Source: Maritalea porphyrae (GTDB taxonomy: Bacteria; Pseudomonadota; Alphaproteobacteria; Rhizobiales; Devosiaceae). From it: DNA of 64,000 nt. Positions 18,562-28,222 of this stretch are shown here, piece by piece. The first letter of the stretch is position 1, and every line of letters starts with the position of its first letter. The translations under genes were made by a program, and so were the position numbers. The notes beneath the pieces are model-generated. The model made no database searches, had not been told where the DNA came from, and worked only from the letters and a program-made list of their open reading frames with translations. Location of the stretch: NCBI RefSeq assembly GCF_027213965.1, contig NZ_JAPWGX010000001.1, forward strand, positions 186,001-250,000. Direction: 5' to 3'.

Positions 18562-19677
18562 CTAATTGTTTACCGGTGTTTCGCTGCCATCTGCTTCTGC
18601 CGCGGTGGCAGCAGCTTCGGCCTCTTCAGCTGCCTTTTTGGCTGCTTCTTCGGCGGCTTTTGCGCGTTCTTGTTCGATTTTGCGCCATGCAGCCACGTTT
18701 TTTTGATGTTCTTTGTAAGTTGCGGCAAAAGCATGACCACCCGTGCCATCTGCCACAAAATAAAGCGCATCTGTTTGTGCAGGATTTGCCACCGCTCTAA
18801 GCGAATCTATGCCCGGATTTGAGATTGGGCCTATTGGCAGGCCATCAATCTGATATGTATTATAGTCGGTTTTTGTATCAATTTCCGACCGCCTCAAACC
18901 TCGTCCAAGTGGCCCTTGCCCATTGTTGATGCCATAAATAATTGTTGGATCAGATTGAAGGCGCATGCCTTTGTTGAGCCGATTGATGAACACGGCTGCA
19001 ACTTGAGGGCGTTCGCTGGCTACGCCGGTTTCTTTTTCCACAATCGATGCAAGAATGACAAATTCTTCGATGGTTTTGATGGGCAAATCTGGTTGACGTG
19101 TCTCCCATATCTCAGCCACCACAACATCATGGGCCTTAGTCATTTGCGCAAGAACAGACTTGCGGAAACTGCCGCGTTCAAAAGAATAAGTGTCTGGCAA
19201 CAAAGTCCCTTCAGCCGGCACTTCCAAGATCTCACCAGTTAAATCAACGCTTGCACGAAGGCGTTCAACAATCTGCCAAGAGGTCAACCCTTCCGGCAAA
19301 GTGACGCTATATTGTATCGGTCGCCCTTCAATCAGCGTGTCGAGGATTTTGCGCATGCTCGCATTTGCGGGCAACAAATATTCGCCCCGCTTCAAGCCGC
19401 CGTTCAGATCTGTTGCAATGGCACCAAACCGGAATACAAGACGATTATCGATGATCTTTTCGTCTTCAAGCTTGCCAGCGACAACATTTAGCCCAGCGCC
19501 TTCTGGCACCACAAAAACTGTATCTTCCAAAATCTGGCCCGGTTCATGGAACTTGGTCAGCCCAAAATAGACAAGGCCAATGCTAGCTACCATACCAATG
19601 ACAGTTAGCGTCAAAAGTGCATTGAGGACTTGAAGCAATCCGTTTTGTTTTTTCTTTATTTTGGTGCGCTTGGCCAC
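18562..19677 (-). CDS. mltG: Endolytic murein transglycosylase
   Basis: 371 residues from a GTG at 19677. MltG (YceG) cuts nascent peptidoglycan strands at the inner membrane and sets glycan length. A lysine-rich cytoplasmic N-terminus precedes one membrane helix (about residues 15-37). Then come LysM-like and catalytic regions with LLPDTYSFERG and the active-site stretch ASIVEKETG. The last 40 residues are an alanine/glutamate-rich low-complexity helix (AKAAEEAAKKAAEEAEA). It follows fabF by about 105 bp in the fab block. Confidence 0.93.
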   Translation of the reverse strand: MAKRTKIKKKQNGLLQVLNALLTLTVIGMVASIGLVYFGLTKFHEPGQILEDTVFVVPEGAGLNVVAGKLEDEKIIDNRLVFRFGAIATDLNGGLKRGEYLLPANASMRKILDTLIEGRPIQYSVTLPEGLTSWQIVERLRASVDLTGEILEVPAEGTLLPDTYSFERGSFRKSVLAQMTKAHDVVVAEIWETRQPDLPIKTIEEFVILASIVEKETGVASERPQVAAVFINRLNKGMRLQSDPTIIYGINNGQGPLGRGLRRSEIDTKTDYNTYQIDGLPIGPISNPGIDSLRAVANPAQTDALYFVADGTGGHAFAATYKEHQKNVAAWRKIEQERAKAAEEAAKKAAEEAEAAATAAEADGSETPVNN

Positions 19678-19782
19678 GGCTGTCTTTTCTCACAAATTTG
19701 ACGAAAAACTTGCGTGCATTTTGATGTGGCGATTGCGGCAAAACAAGGGGAAACTAGTGATATTTACTGACTATGCAGCCTT

Positions 19783-21051
19783 TTATTCCGCTGTGCGGAA
19801 AATCAAGGAAGCATTTGTCCCGCCGAACCCAAATGAATTTGACAAAGCAACGTTGATTTCCTTCTTAACTGGTACTTTTGCAGCCAGGTTAATCTGGGTT
19901 TCAACGGACGGATTGTCCAAATTTATGGTCGGAGGCGCAATATTGTCGCGCATGGCCAACAACGAAAAGATCGATTCGACGGCGCCGGCTGCGCCAAGCA
20001 AATGACCAATTGCCGATTTGGTGGAGGACATGACAGCGTTTGGTGCCGCATCGCCCAACAATCGGGTAACAGCGCCCAGTTCAATCTCATCCCCAAGTGG
20101 GGTCGAAGTGCCATGTGCGTTGATATAATCGATTTCTGAAGCCGCCATGCCGGCGCGCTTTAGCGCAGCTGACATAGATCGGAAGCCACCGTTGCCGTCT
20201 TCGGCAGGTGCTGTGATGTGATGGGCGTCGCCGGACATGCCGTAACCAACCACCTCACCATAAATCTTAGCGCCACGCGCTTTTGCGTGTTCATATTCTT
20301 CAAGCACAACAATACCAGCGCCCTCACCCATGACGAAACCATCGCGGTCTTTATCGTATGGGCGTGAAGCTTTTTCTGGTTGATCATTAAACCCGGTTGA
20401 TAGGGCGCGGCAGGCTGCAAAACCAGCCAACGACAATCGATTAACCGGAGATTCGGTGCCACCAGCAACCATCACGTCAGCATCGTCGAACGCGATCATG
20501 CGTGCGGCATCACCAATGGCATGGGCGCCGGTAGAACAGGCGGTCACAACCGAATGGTTTGGGCCTTTTAGACCGTGCTTGATGGAAACATAACCCGATG
20601 CAAGATTGATCAATCTGCCCGGTATAAAGAAGGGGCTTACCCGACGGGGGCCACGTTCTTTGAGCGTAATTGCGGCATCATAGATGCCACCAATGCCGCC
20701 AATGCCCGAGCCGATGAGAACACCGGCCCGTTCTTTTTGCTGCTCGGTCTTGGGTTCAAAACCACTGTCCTGAAGCGCCTGACCGGCTGCTGCCATACCG
20801 TAAACAATAAACGGATCGACTTTACGTTGTTCTTTAGGCTCCATCCAATCATCAGGATTGAACTTGCCTTCAGTTTGGTCGCCGTACGGAATTTGGCAGG
20901 CGATTTGGCAAGCCAAATCATCCACTTCAAAACCAGTCACCCGGGCTGCTCCGCTTTTTGAAGCAAGGATATTGCTCCAAACGGTTTCAGCACCAGAACC
21001 AAGGGGGCACACAATGCCCACCCCAGTGACGACAACCCTTCGTAAATTCAT
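19783..21051 (-). CDS. fabF: 3-oxoacyl-ACP synthase II
   Basis: 422 residues. It condenses malonyl-ACP with acyl-ACP in fatty-acid elongation. The catalytic triad is complete: Cys172 (TACSTG), His313 (NAHGTSTPLGD) and His350 (SAIGHLLGAAG). It starts 23 bp after acpP, so the two are co-transcribed. Confidence 0.97.
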   Translation of the reverse strand: MNLRRVVVTGVGIVCPLGSGAETVWSNILASKSGAARVTGFEVDDLACQIACQIPYGDQTEGKFNPDDWMEPKEQRKVDPFIVYGMAAAGQALQDSGFEPKTEQQKERAGVLIGSGIGGIGGIYDAAITLKERGPRRVSPFFIPGRLINLASGYVSIKHGLKGPNHSVVTACSTGAHAIGDAARMIAFDDADVMVAGGTESPVNRLSLAGFAACRALSTGFNDQPEKASRPYDKDRDGFVMGEGAGIVVLEEYEHAKARGAKIYGEVVGYGMSGDAHHITAPAEDGNGGFRSMSAALKRAGMAASEIDYINAHGTSTPLGDEIELGAVTRLLGDAAPNAVMSSTKSAIGHLLGAAGAVESIFSLLAMRDNIAPPTINLDNPSVETQINLAAKVPVKKEINVALSNSFGFGGTNASLIFRTAE

Positions 21052-21074
21052 ACAGGCACTCGCAGCTTGTTATC

Positions 21075-21311
21075 TTAGTTTACAGCTTTCTCAAGGAAAG
21101 AAACCGCATCACCGAAAGTTTGAATGTTTTCAGCTGCGTCATCAGGGATCTCAACGCTGAATTCTTCTTCAAACGCCATCACTAGCTCAACCTGATCGAG
21201 CGAGTCCGCGCCAAGATCATCAATAAAGCTGGCTTTTTCTGTAACTTTGTCGGCTTCTACGTTTAGGTGCTCAACAACGATCTTGCGAACGCGATCTGAT
21301 ACATCGCTCAT
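21075..21311 (-). CDS. acpP: Acyl carrier protein
   Basis: 78 residues, very acidic. It carries growing acyl chains on a 4'-phosphopantetheine attached to Ser37 in the [14 protein letters not shown] motif. It lies between fabG (213-bp gap, probably with its own promoter) and fabF. Strong codon bias suggests high expression. Confidence 0.98.
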   Translation of the reverse strand: MSDVSDRVRKIVVEHLNVEADKVTEKASFIDDLGADSLDQVELVMAFEEEFSVEIPDDAAENIQTFGDAVSFLEKAVN

Positions 21312-21524
21312 ATTTTATTCCTCTTCGCCAAATTAATTCTATTTAACGGCTTACTATCGCACCGTCATGATTACAAGTTCCCCAATGTGGAGCAACCACA
21401 TTTTAGCCAAAGTTTCGCTTTGGGCCCGTGTTGGTTGGGGGCATTATCATACTTTGATCTGTTTGACCACATTGGTTCGCTAAGTTGTGCACAAAGCGAT
21501 GAATTGTGGCCAAAACACGATCCA

Positions 21525-22262
21525 TTAGACCATTAACATCCCGCCATTCACATGAATGGTCTGCCCGGTCACATATGCAGCCTCATCACTAGCCAAATAA
21601 ACAGCACTGGCAGCGATTTCGTCCGCATTTCCCAACCGACCAGCAGGGATGGTGCCCAATATGGTGTCGCGCTGCTTGTCATTCAACTCATCAGTCATTG
21701 CTGAGGCGATAAAGCCCGGTGCAATAGTGTTAATCGTGATGCCACGGCTCGCTACTTCTTGTGCGATCGCTTTTGACATGCCGATCAGGCCCGCTTTGGA
21801 CGCGGCATAGTTGCCCTGCCCCGGATTACCAGCAACCCCAACAACTGAAGTGATGCCAATGATACGACCTGCGCGTTGTTTCATCATGACCTTAACCGCG
21901 GCACGAGACAGGCGGAACGCGGCGGTTAGATTCACTGCGATCACCTCATCCCATTCGCTGTCTTTCATGCGCATGAAGATGTTGTCGCGCGTAATGCCTG
22001 CGTTATTGACCAGAATGTCCAAGCCGCCCATGGCTTCAATGGCTGACGGGATCAATTTGTCCACGGCATCTAGGTCTGACAAATTGCACGGCAAAATATG
22101 CGTTTTGCCAGGAATTGAAGCTGCAACTTCTTCAAGCTTTTCAACACGTGTACCAGAAAGGGCAACTTCGGCGCCCTTTTCGGCAAGTTTTTGCGCGATG
22201 GCGCGACCAATGCCGCCGCTCGCACCTGTAACCAATGCACGTTTACCGGTTAAATCAAACAT
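21525..22262 (-). CDS. fabG: 3-oxoacyl-ACP reductase
   Basis: 245 residues, classical SDR fold. It reduces 3-ketoacyl-ACP with NADPH. The cofactor motif TGASGGIG is at residues 12-19, NNAG near 86, and the catalytic Ser139, Tyr152 and Lys156 (YAASK). It is 36 bp downstream of fabD. Confidence 0.97.
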   Translation of the reverse strand: MFDLTGKRALVTGASGGIGRAIAQKLAEKGAEVALSGTRVEKLEEVAASIPGKTHILPCNLSDLDAVDKLIPSAIEAMGGLDILVNNAGITRDNIFMRMKDSEWDEVIAVNLTAAFRLSRAAVKVMMKQRAGRIIGITSVVGVAGNPGQGNYAASKAGLIGMSKAIAQEVASRGITINTIAPGFIASAMTDELNDKQRDTILGTIPAGRLGNADEIAASAVYLASDEAAYVTGQTIHVNGGMLMV

Positions 22263-22298
22263 TGTCGTCGCACTTCCTATTCGTTCAACTCTTCAGAT

Positions 22299-23243
22299 TT
22301 ACAGTGAAGCAACAAAGGCTTCAATGTCTGCCGCTGTATTCAAAGGAACAGCGTTTACATCACGATTGATGCGACGTGCAAGGCCAGACAACACTTTACC
22401 TGTGCCCAACTCCGCCAATTCTTCAACGCCGCCTTCACTCGACAACCAAGCCACTGACTCCGTCCAGCGCACTTTGCCACATACTTGTTCGACCAAGCGG
22501 CGTTTAATTTCTTGAGGGTCGCTAATCGGCGCGGCTAAAACGTTACAAACCAGCGGCACCGATGGTGCGACCAGCTCCGCGTTGGCCAAAGCAACTTCCA
22601 TTGCTTCGGCTGCGGGGCCCATCATGGCGCAGTGGAACGGCGCACTAACTGGCAGCAACATTGCGCGTTTTGCGCCCTTAGCCTTTGCCAGCTCAATGGC
22701 ACGCTCAACAGCAGACGCGCCACCAGAAACAACCACTTGGCCCGGCGCGTTGTCGTTGGCAACATCGCAAACACCGCCTTGAGCGGCAGCGGCGGCAACT
22801 TCTTCAACTTCTGAAAGCTCAAGACCCAGAATTGCGGCCATTGCGCCTTCACCAACCGGCACCGCTTGCTGCATCGCACGGCCACGGGTTTGCAACAGCC
22901 GAGCAGTGTCGGATATTGAAAGTGACCCGGCAGCACATAGGGCCGAATATTCGCCTAACGAGTGGCCAGCAACATATTCTGCTACATCTGCGATTTTGAC
23001 GCCTTTAGCTTCAAGAATGCGGACAACAGTCATCGAGACAGCCATTAATGCAGGTTGAGCGTTTTCGGTTAGCCGAAGCGTATCTTCTGGGCCTTCGAAC
23101 ATGATTTTGGACAGTTTTGTCTCAAGTGCATCGTCGACTTCTTGGAAAACGGCGCGCGCTTCGGCGAACTCTTGTGCCAATTCTTGGCCCATGCCGACAG
23201 CTTGGCTGCCTTGTCCTGGAAACGTGAATGCTCTTTTTGTCAT
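22299..23243 (-). CDS. fabD: Malonyl-CoA:ACP transacylase
   Basis: 314 residues. It loads malonate from CoA onto ACP. Ser95 in GHSLGEYSA is the acyl-carrying nucleophile. An oxyanion-loop GQGSQ lies at residues 10-14, and the partner histidine is in SAPFHCAMM near residue 200. It is the first fab gene of the leftward block, 45 bp downstream of a GNAT gene. Confidence 0.97.
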   Translation of the reverse strand: MTKRAFTFPGQGSQAVGMGQELAQEFAEARAVFQEVDDALETKLSKIMFEGPEDTLRLTENAQPALMAVSMTVVRILEAKGVKIADVAEYVAGHSLGEYSALCAAGSLSISDTARLLQTRGRAMQQAVPVGEGAMAAILGLELSEVEEVAAAAAQGGVCDVANDNAPGQVVVSGGASAVERAIELAKAKGAKRAMLLPVSAPFHCAMMGPAAEAMEVALANAELVAPSVPLVCNVLAAPISDPQEIKRRLVEQVCGKVRWTESVAWLSSEGGVEELAELGTGKVLSGLARRINRDVNAVPLNTAADIEAFVASL

Positions 23244-23288
23244 TTTTGCTGCCTCTTAGCGTAAAAACAATTTGGGATTTTTGGCGTT

Positions 23289-23738
23289 TTATAGCTGAAT
23301 ATCGTAGGTAAGCCAGTCCGTTTTACGCGCCACATGATCATATAGACCGCGCGCCCGGTAGTTATTGTCGGCTGTCACCCAGCGCACGATCGAGTTTTGG
23401 TTGTCCACCGCGAACTGTCTAATGTGCGCAATCAGAGCTTCAGCGGCGCCTGTGCCACGGCTATCTGGGTCCACATAAAGATCATCAAGAAACAAACCGG
23501 TGCTTGCGGCCAGTGGACGCGCAAACTCACGACAGTGCGCCAAGCCCACGAGGTCTGCATTTTTGTCGATAGCCACCAGCCCAAAAAGACTGTTGGCATC
23601 AGCATGCAGCCAAGACCAGACTTTGTCGCGCATTTCTTCTGTTTGGGGAGAATTGTAAAAACGCGCATATGCGCCATAGAGTTCGCCCCACGCGGCGCGG
23701 TCCGCTTGTTCTAGAGCGCGAACTTGGACTTTTGTCAT
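23289..23738 (-). CDS. GNAT family N-acetyltransferase
   Basis: 149 residues. The acetyl-CoA-binding core is visible as LFLDDLYVDPDSRGTGAAEALIAHI (strand 4 and motif A, residues about 78-105), followed by VRWVTADNNYRARGLYD. The substrate is unknown. It is upstream of fabD by 45 bp on the same strand, so it may share that promoter, but no functional link is implied. Confidence 0.85.
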   Translation of the reverse strand: MTKVQVRALEQADRAAWGELYGAYARFYNSPQTEEMRDKVWSWLHADANSLFGLVAIDKNADLVGLAHCREFARPLAASTGLFLDDLYVDPDSRGTGAAEALIAHIRQFAVDNQNSIVRWVTADNNYRARGLYDHVARKTDWLTYDIQL

Positions 23739-24121
23739 AACTGGCCCCTTTAAAAACGCAAACGCGCATTACTGATGTGAATGCGCGGATACTCGGCTCC
23801 CATTTTATGCTGGTGGAGGCGCTTGGTGCAAGTTTTGCAAACTTTTATGCACGGATCTGTTTCACTTCACCGCCAAATTGGCGCAAAAAGTGAGGAAATG
23901 CTTGCATTCCAAGATGAGTCGACGTACATAGCGCCAGTTCGTTTGGCCGGGGGCTGAACGGAGGGTCGATTTGTTTATTCAGATCGAATGATATCAGGAA
24001 CGGTATCGGCCTCCCGTGTTCCCGCTCTTTGTGAAATTCTTTTGGACGCCTTTTGTGGGTTTCCAAATTGGCTTTGCGCCGGCGGATGAACAGACACGTA
24101 ACACAAACAAAGGCGATTTAT
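23739..24121. other. Intergenic region with divergent promoters (GNAT / rpsF)
   Basis: 383 bp without a gene I can support. It must hold the promoter and 5' leader of rpsF-rpsR and the promoter of the leftward GNAT-fab unit. I see small inverted repeats, for example CGCCAAATTGGCG near 23871 and AAGTTT-TGC-AAACTT near 23832. I could not recognise the S6:S18 autoregulatory leader with confidence. Confidence 0.5.
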
Positions 24122-24490
24122 ATGCCACTATATGAGCATATCTACATGGCTCGTCAGGACGTTTCGACTGCACAAGTTGAAGAACTGACTAAGACATTGA
24201 GTGAAATGATCACTTCAAACGGCGGTACAATCGGCAAGACAGAATATTGGGGTCTTAAGTCCCTGACATTCCGTATCCGCAAAAACCGTAAAGCGCACTA
24301 CACATTGCTTAACATTGAAGCGCCTGCTGCTGCAGTTGCTGAGATGGAGCGCCAAATGCGCATCAACGAAGACATCCTTCGTTTCATGACTGTTCGTGTA
24401 GACACACACGAAGAAGGTCCTTCTGCAATGATGCAAAAACGTGACGACCGCGGTGATCGCGGTGAACGTCGCGGTCCACGTCGCTTCTAA
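24122..24490 (+). CDS. rpsF: 30S ribosomal protein S6
   Basis: 122 residues from the ATG at 24122 ([15 protein letters not shown]); upstream in-frame codons do not match the family. S6 binds S18 and the central domain of 16S rRNA. The C-terminus is a basic/acidic tail ([17 protein letters not shown]). It is followed by rpsR after 13 bp with a GGAG site. Confidence 0.97.
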   Translation: MPLYEHIYMARQDVSTAQVEELTKTLSEMITSNGGTIGKTEYWGLKSLTFRIRKNRKAHYTLLNIEAPAAAVAEMERQMRINEDILRFMTVRVDTHEEGPSAMMQKRDDRGDRGERRGPRRF

Positions 24491-24503
24491 GGAGATTTAA
24501 AAG

Positions 24504-24758
24504 ATGGCTATTCGTGATCTAACAACCTCTCAAGCACGTCGTCCGTTCCAACGTCGTCGCAAAACTTGCCCATTCTCTGGCGCGAACGCTCCAAAGATTG
24601 ACTATAAAGATGTTCGCTTGTTGGGACGTTATGTTTCAGAGCGCGGCAAAATTGTCCCAAGCCGTATCACTGCTGTTTCTGCAAAGAAACAACGTGAATT
24701 GGCCCGCGCGATCAAACGTTCGCGTTTCCTTGGTCTTTTGCCATACGTGGTAAGCTAA
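24504..24758 (+). CDS. rpsR: 30S ribosomal protein S18
   Basis: 84 residues, basic. S18 forms a heterodimer with S6 on the platform of the small subunit. Family motifs are [33 protein letters not shown] and [16 protein letters not shown]. It lies in the rpsF-rpsR-rplI operon. Confidence 0.98.
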   Translation: MAIRDLTTSQARRPFQRRRKTCPFSGANAPKIDYKDVRLLGRYVSERGKIVPSRITAVSAKKQRELARAIKRSRFLGLLPYVVS

Positions 24759-24830
24759 GCCCAGATTGGGCGTTGGGGCTTAGTCCCCTAACCGTTTCAG
24801 ATTGAAGCGGGACAGCAATGGAGAAATAAA

Positions 24831-25436
24831 ATGAAAGTTATCCTTCTTGAGCGTGTTGGTCGCCTTGGCACCATCGGCGATGAAGTATCTGTAAAAGACG
24901 GCTTTGCGCGTAACTTCTTGTTGCCACAAGGTAAAGCACTTCGCGCAAACAATGCGAACCGTGCTCGTTTTGAATCAGAGCGTGACCAAATTGAGCAACG
25001 CAACGCAGAACGTCGCGACAACGCGATGGCAGTTGCTGAAGCTGTAAACGGCCGCAAAATCACAATGATCCGTCAAGCTGGCGAAACTGGGGTTCTTTAC
25101 GGATCTGTTTCATCACGTGACATTTCAGATGCTTTGATTGCCGAAAACATCCAAGTGGCTAAATCACAAGTTGATTTGAGCTTGCCGATCAAAAACGTTG
25201 GTTTGCACAATGTTGTTTTGAATTTGCATGCTGAAGTTGATTCATCGATCACTGTAAACGTTGCTCGTTCTGCTGATGAAGCTGAACGTCAAGCAGCTGG
25301 TGAAGACATGACTGTTGTTTCTTACGAGGACGATGCACCTGTTGCTGAAGTTGTTGAAGAAGAAGCAGACGCAGAAGCTGGTGAAGAAGCCGCTGCTGAG
25401 GCTGACGAAGCAACAGAAGAAGAAGCAACAGCGTAA
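24831..25436 (+). CDS. rplI: 50S ribosomal protein L9
   Basis: 201 residues, longer than the 149 of E. coli. The N-terminal rRNA-binding domain is canonical (MKVILLERVGRLG, VKDGFARNFLLPQGKA), then the connecting helix and C-terminal domain. The extra 45 residues are an acidic alanine/glutamate tail (EEADAEAGEEAAAEADEATEEE), common in Rhizobiales L9. A GGAG site precedes the ATG and a strong terminator follows. Confidence 0.97.
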   Translation: MKVILLERVGRLGTIGDEVSVKDGFARNFLLPQGKALRANNANRARFESERDQIEQRNAERRDNAMAVAEAVNGRKITMIRQAGETGVLYGSVSSRDISDALIAENIQVAKSQVDLSLPIKNVGLHNVVLNLHAEVDSSITVNVARSADEAERQAAGEDMTVVSYEDDAPVAEVVEEEADAEAGEEAAAEADEATEEEATA

Positions 25437-25461
25437 GCTTTACTTTTTCCTTTGAGTTCAG

Positions 25462-25487
25462 AAGGCCGGGTTCGCCCGGCCTTTTTT
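25462..25487 (+). terminator. Terminator of the rpsF-rpsR-rplI operon
   Basis: A perfect 9-bp stem AAGGCCGGG / CCCGGCCTT, TTCG tetraloop and six T residues, 26 bp past the rplI stop. Confidence 0.92.
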
Positions 25488-25617
25488 GTTTGATGCAGTT
25501 TTTTCCCCACTAATCACAACCTATCTGGCTCGAATCGAATACAATCGATAGTGAGCATTTGTTTTGCTTGTGCGTAAGCAGTTGATGGTCAACAGTGGGT
25601 CGTGATTGGAGGCGGAA

Positions 25618-27096
25618 ATGGAAGCGGTTCAGCAGTTACATCCTGAAGAGGCAGAATATCGTCTTGCTCCCCACAATGTGGAAGCCGAGCAAGCGCTTTT
25701 GGGCGCGATTTTGGTAAATAACGAAGCGTTTGACCGTGTTTCTGACTTTTTGCTGCCCGAACACTTCTACGAACAAGTCCACGCTGACGTTTACCAGGTA
25801 CTGTCCAAAATCATTCGCACTGGCAAACGGGCGACACCGATTACCGCAAAGACATTTTTGCCGGACGAGTTTACGGGCGACATGTCGATGTCTCAGTATC
25901 TGGCCCGGTTGGCCGCTGAAGCCACGACCGTTCTGAACGCCTCAGACTATGCTCAAACAATCTACGACCTCGCCATCCGGCGCAAACTGATCGAGGTTGG
26001 CGACAATCTATCCAACGAAGCCTATACCGCCGACGTGGATATGCCCCCCAACAAGCAAATTGAAGACGCGGAGAAAGCGCTTTTCGAGTTGGCCGAAAAG
26101 GGGCGCTATGATGGCGGCTTTGTCAATTTTGATACAGCACTGCGCGACGCGGTAAATTTGGCGGGCGAAGCGTTTAAACGCGATGGCGGCCTTTCTGGTA
26201 TTTCAACCGGATTGAGCGATATGGATCGCGTGATGGGCGGTTTGCAAAAGTCAGATTTGATTATTCTTGCGGCACGGCCTGCGATGGGCAAGACCTCGCT
26301 TGTGACCAACATCGCCTTTAACATCGCCAAAGCGTACGAGCCACAAACGATGCCCGACGGGCAAATCAAGGCCAAGAATGGCGGCGTGGTGGGCTTTTTC
26401 TCGCTGGAGATGTCATCCGAACAGCTCGCAACCCGTATTTTGGCCGAACAAGCTGAGATTTCTTCTTCGGACATTCGTCGGGGTACTATTCACGAGAGCC
26501 AGTTCTCTAAATTGGTGGAAGCCAGCCAAGAAATGGCAAAGGCACCGCTCTATATTGACGATACTGGTGGCTTAGCGATCTCGCAGTTGGCGGCCCGTGC
26601 GCGTCGGCTAAAACGGCAAAAAGGCCTCGATTTGATGATCGTTGACTATTTGCAGCTACTTTCAGGTTCTTCAAAGAACGCGGGCAACAGGGTGCAAGAA
26701 CTAACCGAGATTACTACGAGCTTGAAAGCCCTGGCCAAAGAGCTAGAAGTGCCTGTGATCGCGCTGTCTCAGTTGTCTCGTCAAGTTGAATCACGCGATG
26801 ACAAACGACCACAGCTAGCGGATTTGAGGGAATCAGGTTCTATTGAGCAAGATGCGGACGTGGTGCTGTTCATCTATCGTGAAGAATATTATTTGAAGAA
26901 CAAGATGCCCAAAGAAAACACGCCAGAGTTTTTTACTTGGCAAGCAGAAATGGAACAAGTTGCGGGACGTGCGGAAGTGATTATTTCCAAACAGCGTCAC
27001 GGACCGACCGGCACTGTTCAGTTGCACTTTAACGCCAACATCACACGTTTTGGCAATTTGGCGCGGGAAGACTATCTCCCAGAACAGTTGGACTAA
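25618..27096 (+). CDS. dnaB: Replicative DNA helicase
   Basis: 492 residues from the ATG at 25618, with GGAGG 5 nt upstream; the frame is open to a TTG at 25606, but that codon lies against the binding site. This is the hexameric fork helicase. An N-terminal domain begins APHNVEAEQALLGAIL. The RecA-like domain has Walker A ARPAMGKTS near residue 223, then GFFSLEMS, Walker B DLMIVDYLQLL and a C-terminal QRHGPTGTV. No intein is present. The stop overlaps the alr start (TAATG). Confidence 0.97.
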   Translation: MEAVQQLHPEEAEYRLAPHNVEAEQALLGAILVNNEAFDRVSDFLLPEHFYEQVHADVYQVLSKIIRTGKRATPITAKTFLPDEFTGDMSMSQYLARLAAEATTVLNASDYAQTIYDLAIRRKLIEVGDNLSNEAYTADVDMPPNKQIEDAEKALFELAEKGRYDGGFVNFDTALRDAVNLAGEAFKRDGGLSGISTGLSDMDRVMGGLQKSDLIILAARPAMGKTSLVTNIAFNIAKAYEPQTMPDGQIKAKNGGVVGFFSLEMSSEQLATRILAEQAEISSSDIRRGTIHESQFSKLVEASQEMAKAPLYIDDTGGLAISQLAARARRLKRQKGLDLMIVDYLQLLSGSSKNAGNRVQELTEITTSLKALAKELEVPVIALSQLSRQVESRDDKRPQLADLRESGSIEQDADVVLFIYREEYYLKNKMPKENTPEFFTWQAEMEQVAGRAEVIISKQRHGPTGTVQLHFNANITRFGNLAREDYLPEQLD

Positions 27097-28220
27097 TGGA
27101 TCAGTTGGCGGCAATCAGTTCCGGGCACTTGCGGATTGACCTTGATGCGATCGGTCGCAATTGGTCAGCGCTTGATAAAATATCCCCGGGCACCCTCACC
27201 GGTGCCGTGGTGAAAGCCAATGCTTATGGCCTTGGTTTGGAACCTGTCGCCAAAGCGCTTTCCCGCGCGGGGGCACAATTCTTTTTTGTCGCCAACCCTG
27301 AAGAAGGCTTGATGCTGCGCAAGGCATTGCCCAACGCGCATATCTTTGTTCTTGGCGGATTATGGCCCGGCGCTTCAGATCTTTATGCGGCACAGCGACT
27401 CATGCCAATCCTACATTCCATGGGAATGCTGGATGAATGGCTAAATTTTTGCGTTCAGCAAGGCGAGGCTTATCCAGCGGCATTGAATTTTGACACCGGT
27501 ATGAACCGAACAGGCTTTCGCATGAGCGACGTCAATTGGGTTCGCCAACAAATGCAGCGTTCTGGTTATCAACCTCAAGTCATTATGAGCCACCTTTGCT
27601 GTGCGGACGTTCAAAATCACGAAAAGAACCGCACCCAATTGGCGCTGTTCCACTCCATTATGGCCCATTTTCCGGACACGCCTGCTTCTTTAGCCAATTC
27701 GGCGGGATTGATGGCAAACAAAGCCAATCATTTCCAATTGGTGCGCCCTGGCATTGCCCTTTATGGTGGCCGCGCGATTTCTGGCCGCAAGAACCCAATG
27801 TCCTCAGTTGTGAGTTTGCATGTACCGATTTTGCAGGTTCGTGATGGCAAGACGGGCGAAACGGTCGGCTATGGCGCAGAATATACTTTGCAGCGGGATA
27901 GCCGCATCGCAATCATATCGCTTGGCTATGCGGATGGATTTTTGCGCTCTGCAAGCAGTTCAAACTCTCGTCAGGGTGCAAAATTGGCCATCAATGGCCA
28001 TTTGGTGCCCGTTCTTGGCAAAGTGTCGATGGATTTAGTTGCCGTAGACGTAACCGGATTTGGACTTAATGGCCCGGTGCCTGGTGAGATGGTTGAGGTG
28101 CTTGGCCCAACGGTTTCTGTCGATGATTTGGCGGATGCTGCCGGCACCATCGGCTATGAAATTCTAACAGGCCTGAAAGGGCGCTATCACCGCACCTACT
28201 TTGGCAGCGAGATCGAATAG
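27096..28220 (+). CDS. alr: Alanine racemase
   Basis: 374 residues. This PLP enzyme makes D-alanine for peptidoglycan. The PLP lysine is in AVVKANAYGLG near residue 40, and the second catalytic base is the tyrosine in VGYGAEYTLQRDSR near residue 265. The start overlaps the dnaB stop by one base, and radA starts 2 bp after the stop, so dnaB-alr-radA form one unit. Confidence 0.96.
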   Translation: MDQLAAISSGHLRIDLDAIGRNWSALDKISPGTLTGAVVKANAYGLGLEPVAKALSRAGAQFFFVANPEEGLMLRKALPNAHIFVLGGLWPGASDLYAAQRLMPILHSMGMLDEWLNFCVQQGEAYPAALNFDTGMNRTGFRMSDVNWVRQQMQRSGYQPQVIMSHLCCADVQNHEKNRTQLALFHSIMAHFPDTPASLANSAGLMANKANHFQLVRPGIALYGGRAISGRKNPMSSVVSLHVPILQVRDGKTGETVGYGAEYTLQRDSRIAIISLGYADGFLRSASSSNSRQGAKLAINGHLVPVLGKVSMDLVAVDVTGFGLNGPVPGEMVEVLGPTVSVDDLADAAGTIGYEILTGLKGRYHRTYFGSEIE

Positions 28221-28222
28221 AA

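Noticed and set aside
23845-24066. A 73-codon minus-strand frame in the gap before rpsF
   Set aside because: It has no good ribosome binding site, no domain and irregular composition, and it lies in the promoter region of a ribosomal operon.
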